Assembly: GCA_023213395.1 (NCBI GenBank)
Contig: CM041465.1
Span: forward strand, 8,432,001 to 8,496,000
DNA length: 64,000 nt
Origin: Cycas panzhihuaensis
Taxonomy: Eukaryota; Cycadophyta
Direction: 5' to 3'
Shown: positions 36,071 to 48,185 of the stretch, piece by piece
Numbering within the stretch: position 1 is the first letter of the stretch
Layout: each line of letters starts with the position of its first letter
Program-made: the position numbers and the translations under genes
The notes under the pieces: generated by a model
The model's input: only the letters and a program-made list of their open reading frames with translations
Told to the model about the DNA's origin: nothing
The model's database searches: none

Positions 36071-38359
36071 TGAGTCTAAAGTGGATTTAAACAAAATGTT
36101 TCTCAATCAATGAAATGTTTCTTTCATTTCAAATCTAGACTAGGAGATATAAAGTTTAAGAGAACCTAAGTGATCACCTTTATCTAACTCCTAAGAAGAA
36201 GCGTCTACCTAATTATGTCATCTAATAAAGATGTAAAGAATGAGGTAATGAAAGGCTAGGATATGTAAGGGTGATTGAATCCACTAGCCTACACAACCAA
36301 GTGAAGGAGTTCTAAATTTAAAACTACTTTGATAATGCCTCTTATATCCTTCCTAGGGACTCCTTTCCTCCCATTCTTCAACCTTTTGAGTTTTACTTAA
36401 ATGAAGGAAAAGGGCTAAGTAAATGGAAGGAGTTTTATTTCTTTCTTTTAAAGATGAAATAAAAATCACAAAGATAATCAATGAATCTATAAAACCTATT
36501 CCACCTTCTTTCAAATAAACAAGCAAGGAAATCTTGCTATATATATGTAATTTCTTTTTCTTTTTTAATTTAAAAGATGAAACATACTAAAATGAGTATG
36601 ACACTATTTCCTTTGGCTACAATACCTATTTTTCAAGGAACGAAAAACATTAACATGACATATAACATAACATACAACTATATATGCAAAATTGCCAAGA
36701 ATTTTAATAACATGCAATGCCAATAAAAGTTTTTTAATCTCAAATGCATGTTATCTTTCCTTTAAATAATAATTCCATAATTAAAAGAGAAATTTTAAAG
36801 ACTTTATACTGTTATTATTAATGGTTTTTCAGACCATTAGCAGTGCATGCAACTAATTATATTCATGCCACAAATCTCACATACAAGCAACAAGCCAAAA
36901 TATTAGAGATTCTATTATAATTAGAGTAGAATGGGCTCCAAAGGGATCCTTGAACCTTTAATGATTTAAAAAATCACACATGTATCACTCACCAATTATG
37001 ATTTTTCTTTTTATAGAAGGAGAATTAACTAAAGAGTGAAACCACATAAGAATTAAAACTAAAAGTTCTTTCCTACTTGAGAAATTCCTACCTCAGAATA
37101 ACTCTTTTTCTTTAATTTGATCGAATTTTTCCAAACTCGTCCTTTAAAACTGATAAAGAAAGAGAAAACAAGAAGCACCATAGGCTAAACTATAGCCATA
37201 AATAAGCTAAAAATGATGGAAAACCACTTGGAATTTGGACTCCTATGGAAGAATGGGAGGAGATATCTATTTAGATAGTGAAGAGATGACCATGCTTCAC
37301 ACTAGTATGTCTCATTTTTACCCTAAAAAGGGTTGACCATTCAACCAAAGTTCTAAGCTAAAAACAAGTATAATACTAACAAAAAGAAAGAGCAAACTCT
37401 AAGAAAAAAATAATCTCTAATAAGTAGTAAAATCATAGGAATTTTAAATAGGAAAGATCTTACTAGTATAAAGGAATTTTGAAGTTGAAAACCTTGAGAA
37501 AAATCAAAGAACTTGAAGAACAAATCATCAAGATTTGAATATCAATAAAATAACAATCTAAAGCATCAAAATTACCTCTTGATTTCACCCATTAGCATCA
37601 CCAAATGTAGTTTTCTAAGTCACAATAGTAGAAATCTTCAAAAGTCTCTAAAAAATCTCAAAAAAGACTCTAAATCTTCAACTCATGACTCTCTCTATTC
37701 TAATGATAGATCGCAATACTCTTAGGGTTTGACTTATGCATGAAGCACATAAATTTGTATCAAATCTGGGTAGTGGCATATAAAAATCTAGCATGTTGAC
37801 TTTGCATGCATAATAGTCAAAAATGTGACTAGTCAAAATTTTGGCAGGTTTACACAAAAAATGTGACTGGTTATATTTTTGGCAACACCAAAAATACAAC
37901 AAGTAAGGAGGTGAAAAATAACTCATTAAAAGTCAAAAAAATTAATTTTTAATCATAAATTTAAGCATAAACAACTTTATCAATGAGGAAAGATGCTCAA
38001 GATATAATGAAAATAATAAGCACAAGCCCAAAAATTGATCAAAAATGACAAAACAAGAGTGAAATCAAGATGAAAGGATAAAAATATAAAACAAAAAAGG
38101 TTCTAAAAGAAGAAATTGATTAAAATAATTGTGAAAGAAAAAATTTAATGCCATTGGTATCAGTCATCAACAGGTGATATCATAGTCATATAATAAAACT
38201 TCATTCATCATATATCATTAACTAAATCAATATAACATTTCATCAAAATATGGCCTAATATAATATGAAACCAAGTTATCATTTATTTTCCTCATGAAAT
38301 CATATAAAGATGTGTTAAAAGTTAAAGGGTTAAGTGAGAGGCTAGGTTTTGGTGAAACA
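36071..38359 (-). repeat. 3' LTR of Tat copy 2
   Basis: It starts TGAGTCT on the plus strand and ends GAAACA, with the polypurine tract directly next to it. It matches the LTRs at 6591-8905 and 55125-57019/63101-63519 over its full length. Confidence 0.82.
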
Positions 38360-38372
38360 TTTGCCCCCTTAA
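38360..38372 (-). other. Polypurine tract of Tat copy 2
   Basis: The minus strand reads TTAAGGGGGCAAA and touches the LTR start TGTTTCACC. This junction fixes the LTR boundary. Confidence 0.75.
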
Positions 38373-38559
38373 TATCTGAACCTCCTACTTCAAGAAGAAA
38401 GTAGGATGGTAAAAGGTGACAACGATAAAGGTGAAAGATCTTCTATTAAAAGTCAATGAGGTTATAGATAAAGTATGGCAATGATCAATTTCTAACCTAT
38501 CAAAGATTTATAATTTAATCAGACCAACTTTAATACTTCTAAAATGATGAATCTAAGGA

Positions 38560-38850
38560 AAGTCACCTAAATATTTTACCCAAAAGGACTGGGTTCTTGA
38601 TAGCAAAGGAACTTTACCTAATGCCTTACCCAAAAGAACTAGGTTCTCACTTACTAAAAAGATGTTACCTAAATCTCTTACCCAAAAGGACTGGGTACTC
38701 ACTACCAAAGGAACATTACTTAACACCTTACCCAAAAGGACTAGGTATCCATCACCAAATGAATGTTTTATAACATTTTATCTAAAAAGATTGGGTACCC
38801 TTTCCCACTTAAAACTTACCCAAAAAGACTAGGTATCCACTTATTAAGTC
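38560..38850. repeat. Six-unit minisatellite, about 50 bp per unit
   Basis: The core TTACCCAAAAGGACTGGGT or close variants recurs with its TACC at 38577, 38627, 38679, 38729, 38779 (TATC) and 38817. The spacing is 50, 52, 50, 50 and 38. It lies in the spacer next to the Tat 3' LTR, where Tat elements often carry tandem repeats. Confidence 0.85.
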
Positions 38851-38934
38851 ATTAATTGATGTCAAATGCACATGAACTAGATGAGACTTAAATGCTAAAT
38901 GCCCACAAAATGGATGAGATTTTAATATACAACT

Positions 38935-39175
38935 GGTCATAGTTTATCTCTCTTTAACCATGTGTTAGAAGGAAATCCTTTTGCCAGAGCAGAAAGGATG
39001 GATTATCATATTTTTTAGGCTCATTAACAGGTGACTTTTTGGAGCAATCTATCATAGTTTAGACTTATTAATAGGGTGAAGGCCTTTAAAGGTCAATTAT
39101 CATAGTTTATCCTCGTCAAAAATCATGTTTTGGAGGGTTCCCTATTATAGTTTAAGCTCTTTAATAGGTGAAAAG
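38935..39175. repeat. Loose repeats in Tat 3' spacer
   Basis: The phrase (A)TCATAGTTTA followed by CTC/TTATTAATAGG-like words recurs four or five times at about 50-70 base spacing. Confidence 0.5.
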
Positions 39176-40027
39176 GACTTGGAGCCTCTGGGAGACCAAT
39201 ATAAAGATCTATATGAAGGAAGAACAAATACAAAGCAATAAATCATGCCTCTAAAAAGTTCCATAAAAATAAAAGCATCAAATTGAATAGTTGAGTCCAA
39301 AATACCAAAGATGAATCATTTTACTATCTCAAAGTGATTTTATTCGATGATGGTGGTTAGAAAGAGGTATCATTCACTTTGATAGACTCAATGGATAAAA
39401 GAAAAGAGTTCATCTCAAAAAAGAGAGAAAAAACCTCTATTCTTTATTAAGAAAAAAGATGAAAATGAGCTTTTATTTTCATAAGAGGGAAATGAAGAAA
39501 TGAGCTAGTTAGAGTCTCTTTTCTCTTATTTATGAGGTTATTAAGAACTTATTCTAATGGAGGACTAGCACTAGGAGACCAATGATAGTAGCATGAAGCG
39601 GGGAACTAGGTATCCAGTAAGCTAAGCTTATTATTATTTTTATTTTTAAATTTTTTTCTTCAAAAATACGATGATACAGTGTGAAAAATATGGGCACTGT
39701 ACTGAAAACATGATAAACTAGTGAAAAATATGATAACACAATAAAAAATACAGTTTTATAATTCAAGGAGATAAAGGGAAATTATGTTTTTAGTGGTGAA
39801 ATTACATTTATGACTTTAAAGTCATATTTTTTATTGTATGGTCATACTTTTAAACTTTCTTAAAGAAAAATTAAAAAATTAAAATTTTGAAACATGAAAA
39901 CAAGGAATTGATATGATCCTTATGACGTAATATAGGCTTTGAAGAGGGTGGAGACACAAGAGAATGAAGGACTAACCATTAGGAAGCTAATTAGCTAAAT
40001 GGATGAGGTAACATAGGCTACTTTAAG
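39176..40027. other. Tat 3' spacer, no gene seen
   Basis: AT-rich with runs such as AAAATATGATAACACAATAAAAAATAC near 39715-39750; no coding signal until the antisense ORF. Confidence 0.4.
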
Positions 40028-41680
40028 GGTATGCAGGCTTTCCCAAGTGAGGAGATCGACATAGCTAGTGATAGAGCAAAAATACTGCATGACCTTATTA
40101 GTTGTTGCATTCCAAGGTATAACATATTCAGAGTATGGGCTATCAAAGAGATGCAAATCACTTTGAGAGATATGGGTAGGATTCTAGGAGTTAGTTAGCA
40201 TGGTGAGAGGGTGAGACTCAACAAGGTGATGGATAAGGAGTCTTAGATGGCATGTAGTCAGTACTTGATGGGCTTTGTAGATTAGATTGGCCTTCATAGT
40301 GTATCTGTAGAGGCCATATGGACAGCAGAGGGTATTCTTATCATACAAAGGACTATTACCTTGATTATCATATATAGAATAGTTAGAACTCAAACTTTCA
40401 TGGGAATTCTAGCTCAGTGGATAGGAGTCATAAGGAGGTATGAGGAGGGGATCATGATAAATTAGAGGTAGTATATATTAAATAGCATGTACCTCCAGTT
40501 ATTGAGGATCAGGAGGTTAGGGAGAGGAGGATTTTCTTATAGCTCCATCTCGATATTCTGACTATATGGCCACGTTCCCTTGATAAGGCTAGGAGGAGTA
40601 CTAGGTGAGCTAACTATCATGGATCTAGGGATGGACAGATGGCATATGACAGATAGGATCCATAACATGCTAGGCATCATGGATAGGAGTACACATAGTC
40701 CTTTACTTAATAGGATAACTAGGAGACAACTAGTAGAAGATGCCTATGTAGGATTGCCATCATGGAGTGATGATGAGGTGGATGTTGTAGAGAGGGAAGT
40801 AATAGGAGAGGCTCCTATCACTAGTCAAGGGAGAGGTAGAGGGAGAGAGAGAAGAAGAAGAGGTAGGAGAAATAGTGTAGATAGTGTCAAGATAGGTTAA
40901 GGAGTGAAAGGAGGTATATCAACTAGTATAAGTAGAGGAGGAAGTCAATAGGTACTCAAGAGAGCAGATGGAGCACTAGGTGAGGGTAGAGGAGGCTCCT
41001 TATAGAGCATGGAGCTAGGCTTAATAAAGGGGTAGGGTATAATACAAGGGGGTAGAGAAAGAGAGGGAGAGCCTACCTAAGAGGCTACATATGAGCCACA
41101 AGGAGTAAGATTCCCACAACTAGAGGAGGAGATGGGGGTGGAGTTGCTAGGAAGAGGTGAGCCATCAGGTATGTTAATTGACTATTTTCTCTCATATCAA
41201 ATTATATTTACTTTTTATCATGATTTTCTTTCTAATAGATTGATCAAGACTTATATATTTTTATTGGGAAGATGATGATATCATGACTCTGGTGGAGGTG
41301 AGAAGGATGCTAGAGCTAATATTCCCTATGTTCCTATATCAGAGGAGGTGTTAGCATGGAATATAGTGGATCGTACCCTGCTAGGATGACATATTAGCCA
41401 CTTCATCCATGCACTTTGAGCTCGAGATATGTGCATGGATATGAGAGTAGAGTTAAGAGTGTGGGAGTTGGAGCTTAGAGAAGTTGAGGATGAGAGATGC
41501 CATCTACATAGGATAATGTTGGGATAGGTAGGAGAGTGAGTTACTATATTAGGGAGTACTATAGTATAGTAGAGACATCATCTTCCACCTCATAGAGAGT
41601 CTATATATAGGCAAACTTCAGGTAGAGGGGAGAGGGCAGAGGTAGATTCTCTAGAGAGATCTCATTAGAGTTCACAAAGA
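40028..41680 (+). pseudogene. Antisense extra ORF of Tat element, plant mobile domain-like
   Basis: On the plus strand, opposite to gag-pol, one frame runs 40028-40900 with about seven stops. It contains FRVWAIKEMQITLRDMGRIL-GVS and HGERV, like the 'E(M)(T)(V/I)TL.D...(L/I)LG(L/V)' start of the plant mobile domain (MAIN/MAIL and transposon relatives), then LAQWIGVIRRYE and MYLQLLRI. An Arg-rich tail (RGRGRGRERRRRGRRN) closes the longest open part (40580-40900). Coding-like sequence resumes in other frames to about 41680 (ISEEVLAWNIVDRTLLG, CMDMRVELRVWELELRE). Extra ORFs of this kind and position are known in Tat elements; their function is unsettled. It could also be a captured host gene. Confidence 0.5.
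41169..41238 (+). other. Possible 70-bp intron in antisense ORF
   Basis: CAG|GTATGTTAATTG at the left and TTTCTTTCTAATAG|AT at the right fit plant splice sites, with AT-rich sequence between. The reading on both sides looks coding. Worn frames prevent a phase check. Confidence 0.35.
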
Positions 41681-41749
41681 TGAATATATTTTGTATGTAT
41701 AGGGAGATAGGAGGGAGATGAAAGGCATTTTATAAGCCTTAATTATATA

Positions 41750-41759
41750 TCATGAGTCA
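41750..41759. repeat. Target-site duplication of LINE (3' side)
   Basis: TCATGAGTCA is repeated exactly at 45853-45862. Confidence 0.85.
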
Positions 41760-41879
41760 CTTTTTTTTTATAAGGTTTAAATAAATGGGGGTTAAAAGGG
41801 GACCTCAACCCTTATACACAACTTTCTAGTACAACACCATAAATTAGCTGTGACAAGCCCATGGCCTAGCTAAACAAAA

Positions 41880-43000
41880 AATGCCATACAAATCTATGAT
41901 TAATCTCAACCTTCCACGTCCTTTCTAGCCAGACCCACAATGTCTTCAGGAAACTCTATCTTCCACATCTCAAATCTTCTAGATTGGACCCCCTAGTTGG
42001 CCAACCTATCAATAACCTTATTTCCTTCCCTATAGGTATGACTCATCTGAGAATCTCTACTTTGAAGGACCATCCTCACATCATTGATCATAGCTTAATG
42101 CTACTAATCTGACTCTACTTCCCCTCTGATCAATGTAACCACATTCATACAATCTCCTTCCATTATGACTCTTAAGTATCCTTCTCTGAAAATAAGGTCC
42201 ACTGCTCTACGCATCATTTCAAGCTATGCCTAATGATTGGTCTAGATGCCATAGTATTCTACAAAGGCCTAAATAATCTTACCCTCTTTATCTCTACAGA
42301 CACCACTATCCCCAGCCTCGTCGGGATTATCTTTAAATGCTCCATAAAAGTTAACCTTTATCCAATGTTGCGACGGGGGGCTTTAAAGCCCTTGCCTCTC
42401 TTGTATAGGTTTTACTTTAAAGTTCTCAATGCCCTAATTAGTAATGACCTTCCTTTCATTGGGGTAGATAGTGACTTCCTCCACCTCCTTGAGGTTCTCC
42501 CTCAAGGCCACCAAAATGATCCCAAAGAGTCTCTATTCATTCATTCTGCTTTCTTAAAAGATGCACATATTTCTCTCTTTCCATATGTTCTAAGCTAGTA
42601 TAGGTAAAGAAGAAGTCCACAGGGAACTCATGGTCTTATATCTAAAGGGGCAAACCCAAGCCATAACGAGATTCTTAACCCAGTTAGGGAGAATATAATA
42701 AACCCTAAAGGCACTCTACAACTTTACCCACACCTCTCTTGTATAAGAACATTGTAAGAAAAGATGATCCAGGGATGACTCCTCTTTCAAATAGAGGATG
42801 CATCTATTCACTAAGGTGAAACCTCTCTTCCTTAAGTTGTCAAGAGTAAGAATCTTATTTTTTAGACTCAGTGACCAAAAAATGAAAATCTTTGGGAACA
42901 ACCCCATATTCCACACTCTACCTAAGAGCTTGTTTTTAATAAGGCCTCTCTTTGAAATTAATGCCAAATATCCAGATTTGATCATGTAGATCCCAAACTT
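41880..43000 (-). pseudogene. LINE ORF2 C-terminus: zf-RVT and RNase H
   Basis: The open frame 42985-42716 is zf-RVT-like (SGYLALISKRG, FWSLSLKNKILT, EESSLDHLFLQCSYTREVW, the Cys/His knuckle of plant L1 elements). RNase H follows at about 42370-41900: VNFYGAFKDNPDEAG, where the usual first catalytic Asp (NFDGA) is Tyr, then GVCRDKEGKII and AFVEYYGI. Stops and a frameshift occur after this; EGDCMN-like sequence marks a later acidic site. Confidence 0.82.
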
Positions 43001-44930
43001 GGACCTCGATCAAACTAAAGCATCCTCCTTTGGAAATTTAGGGATATATATCTTATTAAGCTCATTTCTAAGAGTAGAGATCTGCTGCTTGCAATCTAGA
43101 GCATGGGGGATTTCTCCAAAATTTCTCTATTTTTTCTTGTCTTCCTGGGAATCTAAATAATCAACCACTTTTATTCCATAGTGGATCACATAGTTTGCCT
43201 GTAAAGGGGCAAAAGTAGGCCTCATAAATAATTGGCTTTTGTTGCACTAGGTATCCTTTTAGAAATCAATAGATTTTCCATCACTAAAAAACCACTAGGC
43301 CCCTAAAACTACCATCTCCCTCACACCCAATAGGCTCTTCCAAATAGCTGATCTTTGATTACCAGAGGAAGTGTACTTTAAAATTTGATTATCCCTTAGG
43401 TATTTCCTATCCACTATCTTACACCAAAGCCTCTCCTCCTTAGTGGCTAGGCTCCACCCTCGTTTGGCTATCTGGGCCTTATTGAAATAGGTTACGTCCT
43501 TAACATTTAAGCCTCCAGCCCACTTGGGGTAGCAAACTTTCTCCCAAGACACCAAATGGATTCTCTGCTTGTCTTCAGACCCAAACCACAAAACCTTCAC
43601 AAGGCACCTGAATAGGGAGATCATACATGTGGGGATACTCTGGAGAGATGCCAATAGTAATTGGAGTTTACCTACTTGACTTAGCATGGCCCCTTTCTAG
43701 CTATCCAACTTCCTTTGGGCCCAGCTAATGATCAGGTTCAATAAGTCCTTTTGCATTCTACCCATAAATAGGGGCATACCTAGATACCAAGTTGGGAGAG
43801 CCTTGATGGGCATCTCTAGAATCCTGTTTATAACCCTTTGCATCCTAACCAAAGTATTTAGAAAGAAAATACTACTCTTCTCTAGGTTTACCTTTTGGTT
43901 CGTGGCTATCTCAAATTTCTCTAACTAGCCTTTAATAGCCTTAGCTCCCCTTATGGAAGCCCTATTAAAAAAATTATTATCATCCACAAAGTGTCTATGG
44001 ATAACATTATCGACCCCCGAAGCGGGCTTTACCCCAACTATCTTCCCAGATCTCCTTGCTTCTTCCATGGACTTACCTAATAATTTAGCTAGGATTAAAT
44101 ACATATTAGGGGCTAGAGGATCCCCTTGTTTGAGACCTTTGTATCCTGGGAAGAAGGCTATGGATGAACCATTTAAAATGACTAAAAAGTTAGGCTTGGA
44201 GATACAACTCTCGATCCATTTCCTCTAGTGATCTTGAAAACCAAAGGCACTAATATAATAAAAAAGATAGCCCCACAAGGCCCTATCATAAGCCTTGGAA
44301 AGATCAATCTTAACAATCATCCCTAGGTCTTTCCTCTGAGAAGTTGAGTGGGTCGTCTCATGAACTACTATGATACCATCAAGGATCTGTCTCCCCTTGA
44401 CAAAACCATCTTGTCTAGATCCTATAATAGTAGGAAAAAATTCCTTTAGCCTATTGGCCAAGATCTTAGCTAGAATTTTATACTTCACATTGTAAAGGTT
44501 GATGGGCCTAAATTCTTCCATTCTTTTTGCACCACATTTCTTAGGGATTAAAACTAGGAAAGTAGCTTTCCATTCCCTATGGATTCTTTTATTTTAAAAA
44601 AATTCCTTCATAGCCTTAAGGAAATCGTCTTTAATAATATTCCAGTATTCCTGATAAAACCCAAGAGGAAAACCATAAGGTCCTAGGGCTTTCTCCCTCT
44701 TCATTCCAAACACTACCTTTTGCACCTCATCTGATGAAAAGGGGACCTTTAGAGCTCTGTTCATGGCATATCCTACCTTTTTGGGGATTAGGTCTAGTGA
44801 CTCCTTTCTAACCTCATCATCCATACAACTTGGCTTATTTTATAGGTCCATGAAATACTCCACTACTACTTCTTTTAAGTTATCCTTCCTAATCTCCTCC
44901 CCATCCTTATTCAATAGGGTTTTAATGTGG
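43001..44930 (-). pseudogene. LINE ORF2 reverse transcriptase
   Basis: On the minus strand: fingers near 44820-44600 (GFPLGFYQEYW), the open frame 44521-44225 (FRPINLYNVKYKILAKILA, RQDGFVKGRQILDG, VKIDLSKAYD), the GLKQGDPLAP segment near 44130, the catalytic FVDD at 43979-43990 (kept), and the connection region, open 43687-43295 (VKVLWFGSEDKQRIHLVSWE). Only a few stops break about 1.3 kb of continuous frame. It would copy LINE RNA at the insertion site. Confidence 0.88.
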
Positions 44931-45268
44931 TTATGTGCTTTATGTTTTATAGTAGTCATATGGAAAAAGTTGGTATTCCTATCCCCCTTTGCCAGCCATA
45001 GGGCCCTCAACTTTTGCCTTTAAAATATTTATTCCTTAGTCAAGACTCCATCTAGATCAAAGAGAAGTCTTCTTTCTTCTTAGTCAAGGGGGATAGTTCT
45101 TCCTTACTCTTGAATATACTCCTCAAGATACTTTAACTCTTCCAAGATCTTATTCTTTTTAACAAATATATCCCCATGCGAGGTCTTATTCCACTCATTT
45201 ATCTACTGGTTAACCCAATTTATTTTAATTAAAAACCTCCTCATGGCACAACCATATGCAGGAATGCT

Positions 45269-45850
45269 CTACCAATCTAACAACAAATTATGAAAACTAG
45301 GGTCTTTTATCCACATTAACTCAAAATAGAAGGGAGCCCCCTTATTCCCCTTGGGCTCATTCCAACCCAAGGGTAATAGGGAATGATCTGAAATAGTCTT
45401 TGGCAAAGCTTCTAGACTAATATTACTCTGTTGGCTAAACCATGCAAAGTTAACAACCACTCTATCTAATCTTACCTGGATGTGGCCAACTTCCAGTCTC
45501 TTATTTGACCAAGTAAATTTGGGGCCTCTCAAGGGGATGTCCATTAGACCTCCCTTCTGCTTTAAGGCCCCTAGATCCTCCACACTTTTAGTCTACTCTA
45601 TCTAACCCCCTTTCTTTTCCTTAGGAGATAGGGCCATATTAAAGTCCCCAGTAATCAACCAGGGACCCAACCACTCCTTATTGACCTCTAACAGTCTGTC
45701 CCATAAGTGCTTCCTCCCCTCTTGCAATAGTGGGGTGTATATATTGGTGACTAGCCACTAGCTATTAGAGGCCTTAATAGTCAACCAACAGGATATGAAA
45801 TGCTCCTCAATGAGGGAGGCCTCACCCTCCCAACCTCTGGGGTTCCAAAG
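45269..45850 (-). pseudogene. LINE endonuclease, C-terminal part
   Basis: Minus-strand EEP-type endonuclease: ITGDFNMALSPKEK near 45645-45610 (GDFN motif), GPKFTWSN, RLDRVVVN and TISDHSLLPL (catalytic SDH) in the open frame 45583-45269. The N-terminal half of the domain is absent because of the 5' truncation. Confidence 0.87.
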
Positions 45851-45852
45851 GT

Positions 45853-45862
45853 TCATGAGTCA
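45853..45862. repeat. Target-site duplication of LINE (5' side)
   Basis: Exact copy of 41750-41759. Confidence 0.85.
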
Positions 45863-48185
45863 TATAAGTGATAGATGTAGTATATCTTTTTGTATATATG
45901 TATATATTGACTGTTTTCTCTTCAACACTTGTGTCATGGATGATTGACTCTAAACCTTTCCCGCCTTATTTCCCTTTTATAAATTAAGTATGAGATACAT
46001 TCATTAGTATGATAGTCTAAAGAAACATATATTAATTTTCATATTTTTCTCTCCCTCTCTCTTTTTTTTTTTATTCTTTTGTAGTTTTACTTTTTTTTTT
46101 TAGATTTTTGTCTTAGTATATACATGATAGTTTATACTCATTTTGGAGTGAGGTGGTTCTAAAAAGGAAAAGATTACAAGAAGCAGAGAAGAATAGAAAA
46201 TAAATAAAAGACAAAAGGGAGTAAATGAAAGGTTTAAATACTCTATTTTGATAAATACAAAACCATTTGAAACAAATGGTAATATATTTATAAAAGTAGA
46301 AGATGGAATAATATAAGTGTCTAAAAAGAAAACACTTACATAATCTACAACATACTCCTAACAGATTATATAAACATAGAATAAAGTCCACATCCATATA
46401 ATATATCATGAAGAAAACATATTGTTTACCAAATGAATGACTAATTTTACTTAATAAATAACTAGTTATATGAGTATACTAGATTCCTTGTTGGCTTCTT
46501 CTAGGGACAAAAAGCTTCTAGGAAGTTGCCCCCTGCCAAGATCCTCCACATCCTAAGATCTCTATGTGGGTCTATCCCTTTCAGATACTTCATTTTACTA
46601 TTCAACCTATTATCTTAATCTTCACATCACTTATGTCTTTATCTTCCAAAGCCAATAGTTTATACTCTTTATAGAGTAATAATTTATACTCATTCTAAAG
46701 TAAAGTACCCCTAGCTAAAAGGTAAAAGTCAACCAAAGTCATTATCCAAGATAGGGGAAATAAGGGCATCATTTTCAACATTAAGGGAATGAGGGGTATA
46801 TTAGATGGTAACTGACAAAAATAATGATAACAATGATAAATCTTGATGATGAAGGAGAAGGAGTTGTGGCGAGTGTACCTGATACATCCCAACTAACTGA
46901 TATACTATGACCTAAGAATTAGAATATATAATGATGGGTGAAAGGTAAAAGTGAGAAATATCAGATAAGGCTCCTATAATGGCAAAATACTTAGCCTTAT
47001 TATTAGTTTCTCTAGGTATAAATGATCCAATAGAAAGGATAGGACCTCTTAATTAATTATAAATCACTCAAGTGGAAGTAGATAGTCCTTAGTTACCTCT
47101 ATTACTTCAATCAATGAATATACTCAATGCCATAAGAAAATAAGACTAGCATTTGGAGATGATGTGATCAATAAAGAAAGGTGTAGGAATCAATTGATAA
47201 GGAGATGGTAATGAATGAAATTAATTTTAACTATGGTAAAGAAAAGGGAAATCATAATTGGGATGATCATGATCAATACTAACAAAGGTATTAAGTAAGG
47301 TTCAATCATAATTAAGGCCACGGTGGATCTAAGTAGCTAGATCCAAAAATCTTGAATGACTCATCTAAATGAACCTAACCTATAGATAGATAGGTGGAGA
47401 CAAAGTTATCATGTGACTTACCTTAGATTACAAGAGGATGAGAATAATATACTTTTTTTTCCTTATTTTTTTATTTTTCTTTACTGATTTTTTCTTTCTT
47501 TCTTTTTTTTTATCGATCCTTTCAATTTTTTTTTTTTATAAAAAGGGAGTCATAATTAACTAATTATGAAATTCTTTTACTTAAAATAACAAGGAAATAT
47601 CCTTTCTAATATAATCTAAAATAAAAGATACCATTCTCCTTAAGGATTGGGCTACATGAAAAGAAAGGAAATCAAAATCACAGTGTCTCCAAATGTAAAG
47701 GGAAGGTGGAAGAATGAGTATTCACTTCAAAAGATAGGTAGAGTGAACCAAGGATAATAAAAACACTCAAAAGAAAATAATAGGTGATATATAACCAAGA
47801 AGGAATCCTGAAGATGTAGAATTGACAAGCAAAAATATGATCTTAAATTAATAGCAAAGTATCTAAAGCTAATAGAAATATCTCTCTTATAGGGATGAAG
47901 ATAGATGATAAAGATGGGGGCCCAAATTCTCTCTTGAGTATAGAAATCAAAAGTGAAAAAGACCAAAACCTTGTAGTAGAGGACCCATAATCAACACAAA
48001 TGTTAGAAAGAGTGAGAGACTTATATGATCATGAGTAAGGTCCTTGATGAAAGCAAAGCATAACTCAAAAGAGGATAACAAAAGACTAAAGAAAGAAATT
48101 ACCCTTAGTTTTAACTCATTAGGTAAGAAGAAGAAGGACTCAGAGCCATAGTTTATCCTCATTGTAGAGGTAAAGATGAGCACTA
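45863..48185. other. Tat spacer between LINE insertion and integrase end
   Basis: No protein is recognised. There are poly-T runs near 46050-46110 and 47450-47540, and minus-strand frames of 60-100 codons made mostly of Tyr, Phe and Ile that look like AT-rich noise. A large spacer between pol and the 3' LTR is usual in Tat elements. Confidence 0.45.

Larger units (their letters stand above)
41760..45852 (-). mobile_element. L1-type LINE, 5'-truncated, inserted in Tat spacer
   Basis: On the minus strand it encodes the C-terminal part of the endonuclease, RT, the zf-RVT region and a terminal RNase H, then a short 3' end with an A tail (T9 at 41761-41769). It is framed by the exact 10-bp duplication TCATGAGTCA. 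It starts inside the endonuclease, so it was 5'-truncated on insertion. The frame is long and fairly well kept compared with its neighbours. Confidence 0.92.

Noticed and set aside
38560-38850. CRISPR-like array (regular repeats of similar spacing)
   Set aside because: The units are diverged over their whole length with no unique spacers, and the context is a plant retrotransposon spacer.
42233-42598. 121-codon plus-strand frame
   Set aside because: It is the complement of the LINE RNase H region, which is clearly coding on the minus strand.
46113-48183. Several 65-98 codon minus-strand frames rich in Tyr, Phe and Ile, considered as membrane proteins
   Set aside because: Composition follows from AT-rich DNA in the Tat spacer; no signal, no motif, no support.
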